DNA of 49,448 bases from Methanobacteriota archaeon (GCA_018659375.1 JABJMO010000051.1:1-49448), one strand, 5' to 3'; shown: positions 8,602 through 17,212, counted from the stretch's first letter. Notes: generated by a model from the letters alone, not told the origin. Translations and numbers: made by a program.

Positions 8602-9960
8602 ATGGACAGTGACACAGAAGAATTGGGAGATTCTAGCCAGGATTTATTGGCAGAATATGAAAATTCTAATGTTTCATTGATCTCTCTTGCTAGGACTTTG
8701 TTATCTTCTTCCACAATGCCTCACATCATTTTAGTGATTATATTATCAGCTATACTATACATCACCTCAAGCGCAGATTCATTAACCAATATCTCCGCAA
8801 TGGCGTTTACCAGTTTATCCATCGGCTATGGAGTTAGTGCAATAACAAGCAATAGTACAATAGTCAAAAAATGGATTACCCTGGATTATGATGAAACCGA
8901 CGAACGGCCGCTCTTAATTCGTAATCTAGCCAAATTTCGAATCTGTATTTTCCCGTTATTAATGGCCTTTATTTCGCTTCTAGCCATGTTATTTTTCTTT
9001 GGTGAAAACGGAGTAATACCAATTGGCGATGGAGTTCTACCTCTGGCCATGGGTAGCCTATTTGTCGTCTGGTCAATTGTCCAAGGAACTTCATTTACCA
9101 AATGGGCCTCCTCAGCAAGCGCTAAACTAATCGACAAACAAAGACCTACTTATTTACAAATGTCTGTGTTATTTTCAATTGGTATAATCGCCTTAATGTC
9201 AAGTGTTTTTGCCACCATATTTTACAAAATTAACAACTTCAATTTGTCTCTTAGTGGAGCATTTTTAGACAGCCTGCTATTTACTAGCATCGCAGTATTA
9301 GTGTTAGTTGCAAATGTCGGATATAATTGGCAATTGAAGAAATTGGCTTCGATGAAATACCGATTACATAATTTTAGTAATAGGTGGACCATTATTTGTC
9401 ATGTTTTTATCTCATGGCACTTACTAACTCTTTGGCGACAAATTTTCCTCGACCCCACTGATATTCAAGTATTGTTTGAAGAATTAGTTTTGATGATTTT
9501 TACCGTCTTTATCGCAATTTGGTCGATGACGGCTAAAGGTTACAAAAGTAGTTTTAGGCCCATCAACGAAGAAAATGCGTTGTCATGGGGCTTAGCATTT
9601 GGATATGCTTATGCTGGTAGCGTGGCGATGCTAACTACTGTCTTTGATGACATCACAACGGTGATGCAGATTGGGCATACAGTGGTGATAATAGCCGTGC
9701 TATATATTCACAGAAAGGTGCTCACAGACATAATTGGGCAAGACAACTTAGCAGTAGAAGTAAATCGCATCGTAGAACATAGCGAACCAAAAAACACCCA
9801 CATCCAAGATGACAAATTCAATGAAACTGCAGATGAAGCAGGTGAAAAAAATTCTGACGATGATTCGTGGCAAGAGGATGACGAAGTCGATTGGGAAAAG
9901 GAGAAAACAACTCCGGTTATTGAAGATGTTGAGTGGGATACGATTATTGAAGTTGATTAG
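8602..9960 (+). CDS. Polytopic membrane protein with acidic C-terminal tail, unknown function
   Basis: 452 residues with about nine to ten predicted TM helices between residues 38 and 375, for example SSTMPHIILVIILSAILYIT and FRICIFPLLMAFISLLAMLFFF. A hydrophilic tail of about 70 residues (385-452) is rich in Asp, Glu and Trp and contains repeated WxxD/E-type motifs (SWQEDDEVDW, VEWDTIIEVD). The N-terminus is also acidic, so both ends are probably cytoplasmic. No transporter or enzyme signature was recognised. It runs convergently into the FtsZ-family gene, overlapping its 3' end by 17 bases. Confidence 0.8.
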   Translation: MDSDTEELGDSSQDLLAEYENSNVSLISLARTLLSSSTMPHIILVIILSAILYITSSADSLTNISAMAFTSLSIGYGVSAITSNSTIVKKWITLDYDETDERPLLIRNLAKFRICIFPLLMAFISLLAMLFFFGENGVIPIGDGVLPLAMGSLFVVWSIVQGTSFTKWASSASAKLIDKQRPTYLQMSVLFSIGIIALMSSVFATIFYKINNFNLSLSGAFLDSLLFTSIAVLVLVANVGYNWQLKKLASMKYRLHNFSNRWTIICHVFISWHLLTLWRQIFLDPTDIQVLFEELVLMIFTVFIAIWSMTAKGYKSSFRPINEENALSWGLAFGYAYAGSVAMLTTVFDDITTVMQIGHTVVIIAVLYIHRKVLTDIIGQDNLAVEVNRIVEHSEPKNTHIQDDKFNETADEAGEKNSDDDSWQEDDEVDWEKEKTTPVIEDVEWDTIIEVD

Positions 9961-10870
9961 AGTCCTTTATCCCTGAAAGTAATGTCACAACTCTGATAGT
10001 ATTTACCAAATCTTCGCTAACTCTTGCTCCTAAAATTACTTGGGCGTCAGAATCGAGTGCTTCAGTGAATAACCTTGCTACTGAATCAACCTGGCTTAAC
10101 GTCATACCCAACCCACCTTCTATTTGAATCAAGCAACCTGTAGCACCACTTACGTCCAAGGCTGCCAATGGCGCCATCATTGCTGAGTGTAGAATTTTTT
10201 CGGGCTCTTCTGGCTCCCCCATACCCACTAGTAAAGTAGCGTTGCCTTCCTGTTCCACTATCGCTCTGAGGTCCATCAAATCCAAATTAATCAAACCCAT
10301 TCTGAGTAAGGTCCTTACCAAACCATCAACCAAATCTTCAACCCACTCAGCGCCCATTTGCCAAGAACGCCCTTTTTCCCTAGCTTGTCTTGCAAGTCGT
10401 TCTAAGGATAGTCTTACAGTTACATGGGCAAATTTATCTAGACGGTCAAATCCATCCTCAGCAATTCTCAACCTTGTAGATTGGACTTCAAATGGCATTG
10501 CTGAAACTGCGATCACAATAGCTCCAGATAATCGGGCCTGACGGGCAAATTCATGAGCTGCCCCCGTCCCAGTCCCACCACCTAGTCCGGTTAACAAAAT
10601 CACTAATTCCACAGGTTCCATCAATTTACTGACAACTGAAGAAACACTCCTCATGCGTTGTTCAGCCAGTGGCGGTAGCGACGCACAACCAAGCTTGTCG
10701 ACAACACTGCCTAAGCGTAGAACATGACCACGTTCAATATCGGAGAAACTTTCATCATCTGCGTCTATTAGCAGAATATCTGCTTCGGAATCGCATCGCG
10801 ACCAAGCACCTTTGGCCCATGAGCAACCAATTCCGCCAACACCGGCGATGAGAATCTGCGATGATTCCAT
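9944..10870 (-). CDS. Divergent FtsZ/tubulin-superfamily GTPase
   Basis: Tubulin-superfamily GTPase, likely in cell division or cytoskeletal positioning. It has the N-terminal GVGGIG loop after the first strand, the T4 signature GGGTGTG, a T7-type NLDLMD with the N-x-D-x-x-D catalytic pattern, and a C-terminal domain ending in DAQVILGARVSEDL and TIRVVTLLSG, as in FtsZ. At 308 residues it is short and lacks the long linker and conserved C-terminal peptide. The usual NTD/NTDAQ region is replaced by IDADDES. I chose the ATG at 10870 because a GGGGAG ribosome-binding site lies 5 bases upstream and the first strand starts at once; a TTG at 10918 would add 16 residues. It probably forms an operon with the upstream TPR gene. 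It could be a non-canonical paralogue rather than the main division FtsZ. Confidence 0.85.
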   Translation of the reverse strand: MESSQILIAGVGGIGCSWAKGAWSRCDSEADILLIDADDESFSDIERGHVLRLGSVVDKLGCASLPPLAEQRMRSVSSVVSKLMEPVELVILLTGLGGGTGTGAAHEFARQARLSGAIVIAVSAMPFEVQSTRLRIAEDGFDRLDKFAHVTVRLSLERLARQAREKGRSWQMGAEWVEDLVDGLVRTLLRMGLINLDLMDLRAIVEQEGNATLLVGMGEPEEPEKILHSAMMAPLAALDVSGATGCLIQIEGGLGMTLSQVDSVARLFTEALDSDAQVILGARVSEDLVNTIRVVTLLSGIKDSNQLQ

Positions 10871-10910
10871 TAAACTCCCCTGAACTTGAACATCAATGAA
10901 CTTTAGCCCA

Positions 10911-11207
10911 TCAATCAATATAGCGAAGATACCTTCTTCTCGAATCTCTAGCCCAAGCGTTATCCGGTTCCAATGCTAAAACTCGGTCATAATATTTTAC
11001 GGCGGTTTCAAACTCCGACAAATAGCGACCGTAGAGGTGACCTAGGTTAGATAAAACTGGAATACAGTCATCGTCTAATTCAAGCATCTTGAGCAATAAT
11101 TCTTCAGCTTTTCCAAGACTGTTTTTTAGAATAAGTTCTTCTGCCTCTCCTAAATCTGCTAATTGACTCTCGGATAAATCGTAGGTGTTCTCAAACGGAG
11201 TTGACAT
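10911..11207 (-). CDS. Small TPR-repeat protein
   Basis: 98 residues with tetratricopeptide repeats. A helix pair around LSNLGHLYGRYLSEFETAVK is followed by YYDRVLALEPDNAWARD, a classic TPR C-terminal consensus. An N-terminal half-repeat (AEELLLKMLELDDDCIPVL) precedes it. It is a likely protein-protein adaptor. Upstream of the FtsZ-family gene on the same strand, it could bind that GTPase or a division partner (inference). I chose the ATG at 11207. An AT-rich TATA-like stretch about 28 bases upstream (11231-11240) fits a leaderless transcript. A TTG at 11225 would add six residues. Confidence 0.8.
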   Translation of the reverse strand: MSTPFENTYDLSESQLADLGEAEELILKNSLGKAEELLLKMLELDDDCIPVLSNLGHLYGRYLSEFETAVKYYDRVLALEPDNAWARDSRRRYLRYID

Positions 11208-11281
11208 AAGAATCAATATTCCCAAAAACTCCTAATTATTGAACTATCCCCTTTGATAATGATTTTAAGGCTGTTTTCATA

Positions 11282-11291
11282 GTTTATAAAC
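11282..11291 (+). promoter_or_regulatory. Palindromic TATA-like element upstream of respiratory operon
   Basis: The sequence GTTTATAAAC is a perfect 10-base palindrome containing a TATA core, in the divergent region between the TPR gene and the Rieske/cytochrome b operon. It would place a start about 70-75 bases before the first ATG at 11387. A second, closer candidate (GTTTAAAG, about 11343-11350) is also possible. Because the element is palindromic, its direction cannot be read from it alone. Confidence 0.4.
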
Positions 11292-11386
11292 CCGCACAAA
11301 AACGAGGTACTGCGAATAAATTAACCCGCCCAATTTGACAATGTTTAAAGGGTTCACATAGGTGGGGGAAATAACTGGGTGTGTTT

Positions 11387-12205
11387 ATGTTGCGCAAGCC
11401 TATCTCGAAACGCCTTGCGCTAGGCATATCCTTGTTGATTATTCTTATCACACCCAGCCTTGCTTCATCCTATCACGGAGGCATTGGTGGTGAACAATCA
11501 AACGCCGGTGAGACCATTGATGATGTAGCCAAAGAAGGCTGTCTGTGCCACAATCCTGTGGCAGACAACACTGTACAAATTATTCTCGATGATGTGCCAT
11601 ATGCGTGGGCTGGTGGAGAATCTTACGAATTAAAACTACAAATTATCGGGGGGCCTACTGCAGCAAGCCCTTGGACTGCTGGTTTTTCAATGCGTGTCTC
11701 TAGCGGGATACTTTCTGGTGACAACTTGCAAAATTGGGAGGAAGACCCAACGACCCTGACTCAAACCGAAGCCTCGGCAGGCAACTCTGACAGAATGTGG
11801 ATATTCACTTGGGCTGCACCAGATTCAGGAAACGGAGTTGTTGACTTCTGGATAACTGGAAATTCAGTTAACGGAGACCAAGGACCTGGACCTGAAGATA
11901 AATGGAACCAACTTATCTTTGCCCTGCAAGAAGGTGATGAAGACACCTCTGCAATGGGCACAAGGACACTATTTGCCGGCGATGGCAATGTCAGCCCACC
12001 TGTACCAGAAGAAACCGGAGTAGACCTACATCATATGGGCGCAGAGTTTAGGGCACACGTGTTAGGGTTGCTTGGGTTTGGCGCTGTTATTGCAGTTATA
12101 TTATTTGCAGGATTAATGCTCAGGTATAGTTTCTCATCATCTTACAAAGGTAGAAGTAACCAGCTTAGGTTGCGATACAAGATAAGGCGAAGAGGTGATC
12201 AATGA
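11387..12205 (+). CDS. Secreted, C-terminally anchored protein with CxCH motif (respiratory operon)
   Basis: 272 residues from the ATG at 11387; a GTG at 11381 would add two. A signal peptide (about 1-28, ISLLIILITPSLASS) precedes a domain with GCLCHN at 51-56, then a beta-rich region with AGGESYEL and GFSMRVSSG. This resembles the Reeler/choice-of-anchor V type domain, which often carries Cys-x-x-Cys-His near its start. A TM helix near 225-246 and a very basic tail (RLRYKIRRRGDQ) anchor it with the main domain outside. The motif is C-L-C-H, one residue short of a c-type haem CxxCH, so haem attachment is uncertain. As first gene of the operon it may be an electron-transfer or assembly partner of the Rieske/cytochrome b complex. 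Its stop overlaps the next start by 4 bases. Confidence 0.7.
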   Translation: MLRKPISKRLALGISLLIILITPSLASSYHGGIGGEQSNAGETIDDVAKEGCLCHNPVADNTVQIILDDVPYAWAGGESYELKLQIIGGPTAASPWTAGFSMRVSSGILSGDNLQNWEEDPTTLTQTEASAGNSDRMWIFTWAAPDSGNGVVDFWITGNSVNGDQGPGPEDKWNQLIFALQEGDEDTSAMGTRTLFAGDGNVSPPVPEETGVDLHHMGAEFRAHVLGLLGFGAVIAVILFAGLMLRYSFSSSYKGRSNQLRLRYKIRRRGDQ

Positions 12206-12648
12206 TGGATGATACAATCACAAAACTACTACGAGGAGTGGCCAAGGGTGATATCACCGTAGAAGACGCAAGAAAATCCTTGGAAGATGCCAGTCTTACA
12301 GAAGAAGAAATGGAGATGGCAATCGACAAAGGTGTATTTACCGAAGCTGATATGGGTTCGATTGTAAGCGCAAAATTAGCACCATCTGGGGCATCATACC
12401 TTACCATGTTCTTTTTCATTTGGGGGATTTTTTGGTCATGCTATTGGGTGTTTTCATTAATCTATGGACTAGCCAAAGATTGGGATCAAAGACAATTGGC
12501 ATTCCATCTAGCAATGTCGTTAACTACCCTCATTATGATGGGTTTGGTATATCTAAGATTCATCTTACCAGATACTATCATTGTAAAACATGCAATAAAC
12601 AAATTCATCCCCGAGCATCAAAAGGATTGGAAAGAATACAAGGTGTGA
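12202..12648 (+). CDS. Small two-TM membrane protein in Rieske/cytochrome b operon
   Basis: 148 residues with no recognised family. An N-terminal soluble helical region (1-60, acidic, with repeated short helices such as ITVEDARKSLEDASL) precedes TM helices at about 66-90 and 99-122. A short charged C-terminus ends KDWKEYKV. A GAGGTGATC ribosome-binding site lies just before the ATG, which overlaps the preceding stop in ATGA. Placement between the CxCH protein and the Rieske gene suggests an accessory subunit of the complex (inference). Confidence 0.7.
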   Translation: MMDDTITKLLRGVAKGDITVEDARKSLEDASLTEEEMEMAIDKGVFTEADMGSIVSAKLAPSGASYLTMFFFIWGIFWSCYWVFSLIYGLAKDWDQRQLAFHLAMSLTTLIMMGLVYLRFILPDTIIVKHAINKFIPEHQKDWKEYKV

Positions 12649-12653
12649 TTTAA

Positions 12654-13505
12654 TTGGCAAGAGAATATGATTTGAAACCTGCACCTTCTTTGGGCGGAGA
12701 TGAAGCCGCATATGGTGCTGGGAAAGTCATCAATCGCCGACAATTTTTGAAGTACGGATTCAACACTGCGACTGGAGTATTAGCAGCATCATTGGGTGTT
12801 CTGGGATTCACTGCACTCATTATGCCGCCCGACACCGAGGGGACTGGCGGAGAAGGCACCATACAATTCTGGGCCAAGGGTCGTGAAGATGAGGCTTGGT
12901 ATGGGGCGAAACACGAAGTCAACATGACTCGTCAAGATTTCGTTGACGAAGCCGCAAAATCGAGTACTGGAACAGCCGGAGCAGCTGGAATTTGGAATGG
13001 AGTCCCGGTCATTGTAGTGTATGTCGATCACGAGAAAAACAAAGACACTCCAGTATCTCTTGGTAAAGCAAGATTCCAAATGATGGAAGGATACGACGAA
13101 ACTGGTAAGCGAATTGGCCATTTTGAGGACATGTCAGACGTTGACCCGCGGATTTTCCCATCTGACAATATAGTAATTATTTATGGGCGATGCACTCATC
13201 TTTGTTGCATACCAGGTTGGCAATTAGTTTCTAACTCATTTACTGATGATTCATGGACTCCAGGCGGCGGTGATGATGGCGGAACTAAACTATTCTGTAT
13301 CTGTCACTCTTCAAGATTTGACCCTACTGCCCTAGAGATGAACTCTAACAGAAATCGTTCTAGTGGTGCAACATTCAGTTATGCAGGAATAAAGGCTTCA
13401 GGGGGCCCTGCTCCTGTAGGACTTCCTATTATTCCTGTATTAATGGACGGTGATGTGATAACCGGCATCACCGATTATGTAGATTGGTTAACATATTGTG
13501 ATTGA
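12654..13505 (+). CDS. Rieske [2Fe-2S] iron-sulfur protein
   Basis: Rieske subunit of a cytochrome bc-type quinol oxidising complex, located outside the membrane. Box I reads CTHLCC (180-185) and box II CICHSS (215-220). C180, H182, C215 and H218 are the expected cluster ligands, and C185 with C217 the expected disulfide. Box I has Cys where Gly is usual (CTHLGC). The N-terminus has NRRQFLKYGF (28-36) before a hydrophobic stretch (40-57), a Tat-like uncleaved anchor consistent with folded export of the cofactor. At 283 residues it is longer than bacterial Rieske proteins, with an insertion of about 60 residues between the anchor and the cluster fold. The start is TTG at 12654, preceded by AGGTGTGAT. 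Cytochrome b follows 9 bases later. Confidence 0.93.
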   Translation: MAREYDLKPAPSLGGDEAAYGAGKVINRRQFLKYGFNTATGVLAASLGVLGFTALIMPPDTEGTGGEGTIQFWAKGREDEAWYGAKHEVNMTRQDFVDEAAKSSTGTAGAAGIWNGVPVIVVYVDHEKNKDTPVSLGKARFQMMEGYDETGKRIGHFEDMSDVDPRIFPSDNIVIIYGRCTHLCCIPGWQLVSNSFTDDSWTPGGGDDGGTKLFCICHSSRFDPTALEMNSNRNRSSGATFSYAGIKASGGPAPVGLPIIPVLMDGDVITGITDYVDWLTYCD

Positions 13506-13514
13506 GGTGATTAA

Positions 13515-14381
13515 ATGACTACAATGTTCTGGATTCTTTGGTTCTTTATTGCCTTCATTATTGTTCTTGTTGCGTTTACCCTGCGCAAAGAGAATGAAGA
13601 AATGCCTCGCAGAGAGATTCTGCGAGCCGTTGAATCTTCCGGAAAGATGGGCTTTGCTGAGCGATCATTCCTTTGGGTATTTTCATGGCTAGACACACGA
13701 TTTAGAATACAAGATTATTGGAATATGTCAAAAGGTGCATACTACAACATGCACAGACAGATGCCACTGACTCACGCTGAAAAGTATAAACTTCGCATAA
13801 TCTGGTATTGGTATCCATTATACTGCCTAGGAGGGATATCATTCCTCTCGTTCATTATTCTAGTCTTGACTGGTACTGTGCTGGGTATCTACTATGTTCC
13901 TGGCGGAAATGGAATTCCATCTCCAGCTTATTTGAGCATGCAATATATCATGACTGAATTACCGTTTGGTTATATCATAAGGGCAGTCCACCATTGGGGA
14001 ACTCACTTCATGGTGGCCAGCGTATTCTTGCACATGTGCCGTGTATACTTCACAGGAGCTTATCGAAATCCAAGAGAACTTAACTGGCTAATTGGTGTCG
14101 CACTAATGGCTCTAACAATTGTCTTTGGATATTCAGGCTACTTACTACCATGGGACTCACTAGCGTATGGTGCTGCGGTAATTGGTATAAACCTAGCAAA
14201 CTCAAGCCCATTAGTCGGCAAGTATGTCGCAACGTTACTATTTGGTGGCTCGTCATTAACCGAAAGAACAGTAACTAGGATGTACTTTATTCACGTATTC
14301 ATACTACCAGTTATAGTCACAGGGCTAATTATAGTCCATTTGTTTATTGTTTGGGTGCAAGGAATTGCGGAGCCACATTGA
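13515..14381 (+). CDS. Cytochrome b/b6, N-terminal haem-binding half
   Basis: Membrane subunit carrying the two b haems of a quinol:acceptor complex, 288 residues. The haem-ligand histidines are seen as H159 and H173 in one helix (VHHWGTHFMVASVFLH) and H260 and H275 in another (FIHVFILPVIVTGLIIVH). The 15-residue spacing of the second pair is like cytochrome b6. Other hallmarks are TGAYRNPRELNW and GYSGYLLPWD. An additional N-terminal TM helix (3-22) and a basic linker come before the usual amphipathic start. The C-terminal helices are encoded by the next gene, 16 bases downstream, so cytochrome b is split as in b6/subunit IV systems. Confidence 0.95.
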   Translation: MTTMFWILWFFIAFIIVLVAFTLRKENEEMPRREILRAVESSGKMGFAERSFLWVFSWLDTRFRIQDYWNMSKGAYYNMHRQMPLTHAEKYKLRIIWYWYPLYCLGGISFLSFIILVLTGTVLGIYYVPGGNGIPSPAYLSMQYIMTELPFGYIIRAVHHWGTHFMVASVFLHMCRVYFTGAYRNPRELNWLIGVALMALTIVFGYSGYLLPWDSLAYGAAVIGINLANSSPLVGKYVATLLFGGSSLTERTVTRMYFIHVFILPVIVTGLIIVHLFIVWVQGIAEPH

Positions 14382-14397
14382 TCTTAGGGGGAATTAA

Positions 14398-17211
14398 ATG
14401 GGACTAGTAGAGAATCTGGGTAGAGTAGCATCTTCATATATGGATGAAAAAGAAAAGCTTCAATCAACTGAAGGTAAGCGCGAAAGAACACGCCTAGGCC
14501 ATGGTTTTTGGCCGCATGAAGTATTGAGAGATATCTTGATTTTTGCATTCATGGGTGCTGTCCTGTTGTATTATGCATGGATTATCCCTCCACCACTGCA
14601 CGGTGCAGCGGACCCTTACGCACAAGCTGGATTCGTATTCCCTGACTGGTATGTGTTGTTTTCTTACGGTTATCTTAGATGGGGTGAATATCTACCCCAA
14701 TTTACCGTCCCTACTGGTTTCATCGGAGAGATTGTCGGTCAACCTGTATTCCCTTGGAATGCAGCATGGTGGGGAGCAGCCCTAACTGGAATCCCAATAG
14801 GTATACTTATCCTACCACCGTTCCTTGGTGGCAGAGAAAAGCGGCCAGTCGAAGATCCATGGTTTGCTGCTGCAGGTGCTGTTTACTTAGCACACATTTG
14901 GTTCATATCGGTGTTCTCAATCAATATTTTCTTAGAACTTTACCACAAGAATCGGTCAGACTATTGTAAATTAGACAGTCATGGCGATCTACTTTGTGGG
15001 GTGCGGGAGCCTTGGATGGCCGAAGCGTTCAACGCCATACCTTGGGCGATGACTGGTATTCTGTTATGGATATGTATCTACTTTGGCGCCAGAATGGTGT
15101 TATCAAAAGCATGGGGCTCAGCGTTTACGCCGAACCATGCCAAGCAAATTCTAGTTGGGGCGTTAATTTTGTCCACTGCTGCAACTGTTGCAACATGGGA
15201 TACTTACGACAAAGGCTTCTGGGGCGCTAAAGGCCTGGGAACCATATCAGACTATGGTGAGTTAGAAGAAATGCGAACTCAGCCTGTCGATGTCCACGTT
15301 CACGACACCAACGAATTTACCGATAATTTTGGCTGGTCAGAGGATGCCACCGTACCAACTACGGCGTGGTTAGATTGGGTAATTTATCAACCAGGTCAAG
15401 AAGTAATTATCGATTTCTTTGATTCCAACGGACATCAAATACCAGCAGATGGTATTAATTCTGCATTTGAATCTGCAACCTTGACTACCGAAGACTCATA
15501 TTCAGTTAGTGATACATTTACAGTTACTGAAGACCCTGTATTATTCCCAGAAGGACATCATGAATCTGTTAGTAAGATAACTACTGATATATCATGTGAA
15601 CATCGAGCTGAAGAAAGAAAGATCAATGACGTCAAGACCGATTCTATGATTAGCAGCACCTTGTCTGTCACCAACGCAGATGGCAATGTTGTCGCTGACA
15701 TAAATGACTGTGCAGGAACAAGTGTCGACTTACCAGTTGGAACTTACCAGTATCAATTTGATGTTACAATCACCGGGCCTTTGGCTCTTAATGATACAAT
15801 GATGAAAGAAATCAAACTAGAAATTGCTTCATTCCAGCCGTTATTAGTTTGGAATAGCGCAGCACCAGCTGCACTAGAGGGTAAGACTGTCAATCTTAGC
15901 AGCACCACAGACATGGCGCTTGGTGGCTCAAACTACGGACAAATCGATAACCCTGGATATCACATGAACCCAAAGAGCCTAGATGCGAAACTAATCTATG
16001 CAATGTTCATCCCTTGTCTTACTTTTGGCGCAATGGTATTCATCCTGCTGCGCTCAATGGCTAGAGGCTATGAATTCGAGATGAACAAGTGTTACGGATG
16101 TGACCTTTGTGATGATGCTTGTCCTGTTAGATTATTCAACGGTGGTGACAAACTCAACATCATTTACAACTCATGGAACAATGAAGACGATGGAGTCCCA
16201 ATGTATTCATGTCTTACCTGTACAGCCTGTACCAATGCATGTCCTCAACTAGTTGACTATGACTCATATGTCGACATTCGCAGAGGACTAATCGTTGGTG
16301 GTCCACAGGCTGAAATCCCTCACACAGTATTACAAGCAGTTCTTGCTGCTGAGGCTGAAGAAGATGCAGATCAGGATTTCATTACTGTTGAGGACTACCC
16401 GATCGATTCTAATATCGGTTATTATCCAGGTTGCGTAGACTACCTAGACCAAGAAATGGTTTTCTCTCACGTCAATGAAGGTGAAATGAACCTTGGAGCC
16501 GCAACTACATCGGCATATACTCTGTTTGATGAACTTGGAGTAGACGTCTCATACTTAGGCAGGGACTTCCTAAAATGCTGTGGTCACGATCAAAAATGGC
16601 AAGGTCTTACTGAAGTATTTGACAAGTTGAAAGCTTACAACCAAAAGAAAATCCATCAGTCTGGAATTGACACACTAGTATCATCCTGTGCTGAGTGTTT
16701 CAGAACCTTTGCTAGAGATTACGAACTTGAAGATGTCAAGGTTATGCACACAACAGAATTTTTACTTGAACAAGGATTTGATATGGACTTGAAGGTTGCT
16801 GAAGAAACCACAGTTACCTATCACGACCCATGCAGACTTGGCAGGCAAATGGGAGTCTATGAAGAACCTAGGGAATTAATCAATGCTGTCGAAGGCGTAA
16901 ATCTGGTCGAGATGGAACACAGCGGCGAAGATGCAATGTGCTGTGGCGTTTCCAGTATGATGTCTTGTAATGAAAATGCTAGAGCACTTCGTGTCTCTAG
17001 AATGGAGGAGATCAAGTCAACCGGTGCTGATACCATGCTAACATCTTGCCCAAAATGTGTAACTCACTTTGAATGTTTGAAGTTTGAAGATGATGACAAA
17101 TACTCAGACATTAAGATCCTTGACGTAGTGACCTTCCTAGCACAACAGATTAATGAGAAGAAGTCAAAGATTGCCGAAGAAGCGATTACTACTTTAGAGA
17201 CTGAAGCTTGA
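14398..17211 (+). CDS. Fusion: cytochrome b C-terminal half + exoplasmic domain + 2[4Fe-4S] + HdrD-like CCG domains
   Basis: 937 residues with four parts. (1) Residues 40-262 resemble cytochrome b subunit IV with several TM helices; PDWY at 82-85 corresponds to the quinol-site PEWY. (2) Residues about 265-525 form a beta-rich hydrophilic domain, probably outside the membrane. (3) A TM helix at about 530-553 leads to two [4Fe-4S] motifs, C565xxC568xxC571xxxC575P and C605xxC608xxC611xxxC615P. (4) Two CCG domains follow, C679...C727C728G-x35-C764xxC767 and C812-x35-C848C849G...C884xxC887. Parts 3 and 4 match HdrD/GlpC-type subunits. In methanogen HdrD a CCG domain holds the noncubane cluster that reduces the CoM-CoB heterodisulfide. 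A GGGGG ribosome-binding site precedes the ATG. Cytosolic placement of the HdrD part near the inner quinone site is inferred from topology. The substrate is unknown; GlpC or LutA-like dehydrogenase roles are alternatives. Confidence 0.92.
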   Translation: MGLVENLGRVASSYMDEKEKLQSTEGKRERTRLGHGFWPHEVLRDILIFAFMGAVLLYYAWIIPPPLHGAADPYAQAGFVFPDWYVLFSYGYLRWGEYLPQFTVPTGFIGEIVGQPVFPWNAAWWGAALTGIPIGILILPPFLGGREKRPVEDPWFAAAGAVYLAHIWFISVFSINIFLELYHKNRSDYCKLDSHGDLLCGVREPWMAEAFNAIPWAMTGILLWICIYFGARMVLSKAWGSAFTPNHAKQILVGALILSTAATVATWDTYDKGFWGAKGLGTISDYGELEEMRTQPVDVHVHDTNEFTDNFGWSEDATVPTTAWLDWVIYQPGQEVIIDFFDSNGHQIPADGINSAFESATLTTEDSYSVSDTFTVTEDPVLFPEGHHESVSKITTDISCEHRAEERKINDVKTDSMISSTLSVTNADGNVVADINDCAGTSVDLPVGTYQYQFDVTITGPLALNDTMMKEIKLEIASFQPLLVWNSAAPAALEGKTVNLSSTTDMALGGSNYGQIDNPGYHMNPKSLDAKLIYAMFIPCLTFGAMVFILLRSMARGYEFEMNKCYGCDLCDDACPVRLFNGGDKLNIIYNSWNNEDDGVPMYSCLTCTACTNACPQLVDYDSYVDIRRGLIVGGPQAEIPHTVLQAVLAAEAEEDADQDFITVEDYPIDSNIGYYPGCVDYLDQEMVFSHVNEGEMNLGAATTSAYTLFDELGVDVSYLGRDFLKCCGHDQKWQGLTEVFDKLKAYNQKKIHQSGIDTLVSSCAECFRTFARDYELEDVKVMHTTEFLLEQGFDMDLKVAEETTVTYHDPCRLGRQMGVYEEPRELINAVEGVNLVEMEHSGEDAMCCGVSSMMSCNENARALRVSRMEEIKSTGADTMLTSCPKCVTHFECLKFEDDDKYSDIKILDVVTFLAQQINEKKSKIAEEAITTLETEA

Positions 17212-17212
17212 G

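Noticed and set aside
11537-11554. c-type haem-binding site in the 11387 protein
   Set aside because: The motif is CLCH, not CxxCH, so I list it only as an oddity and not as a cytochrome c.
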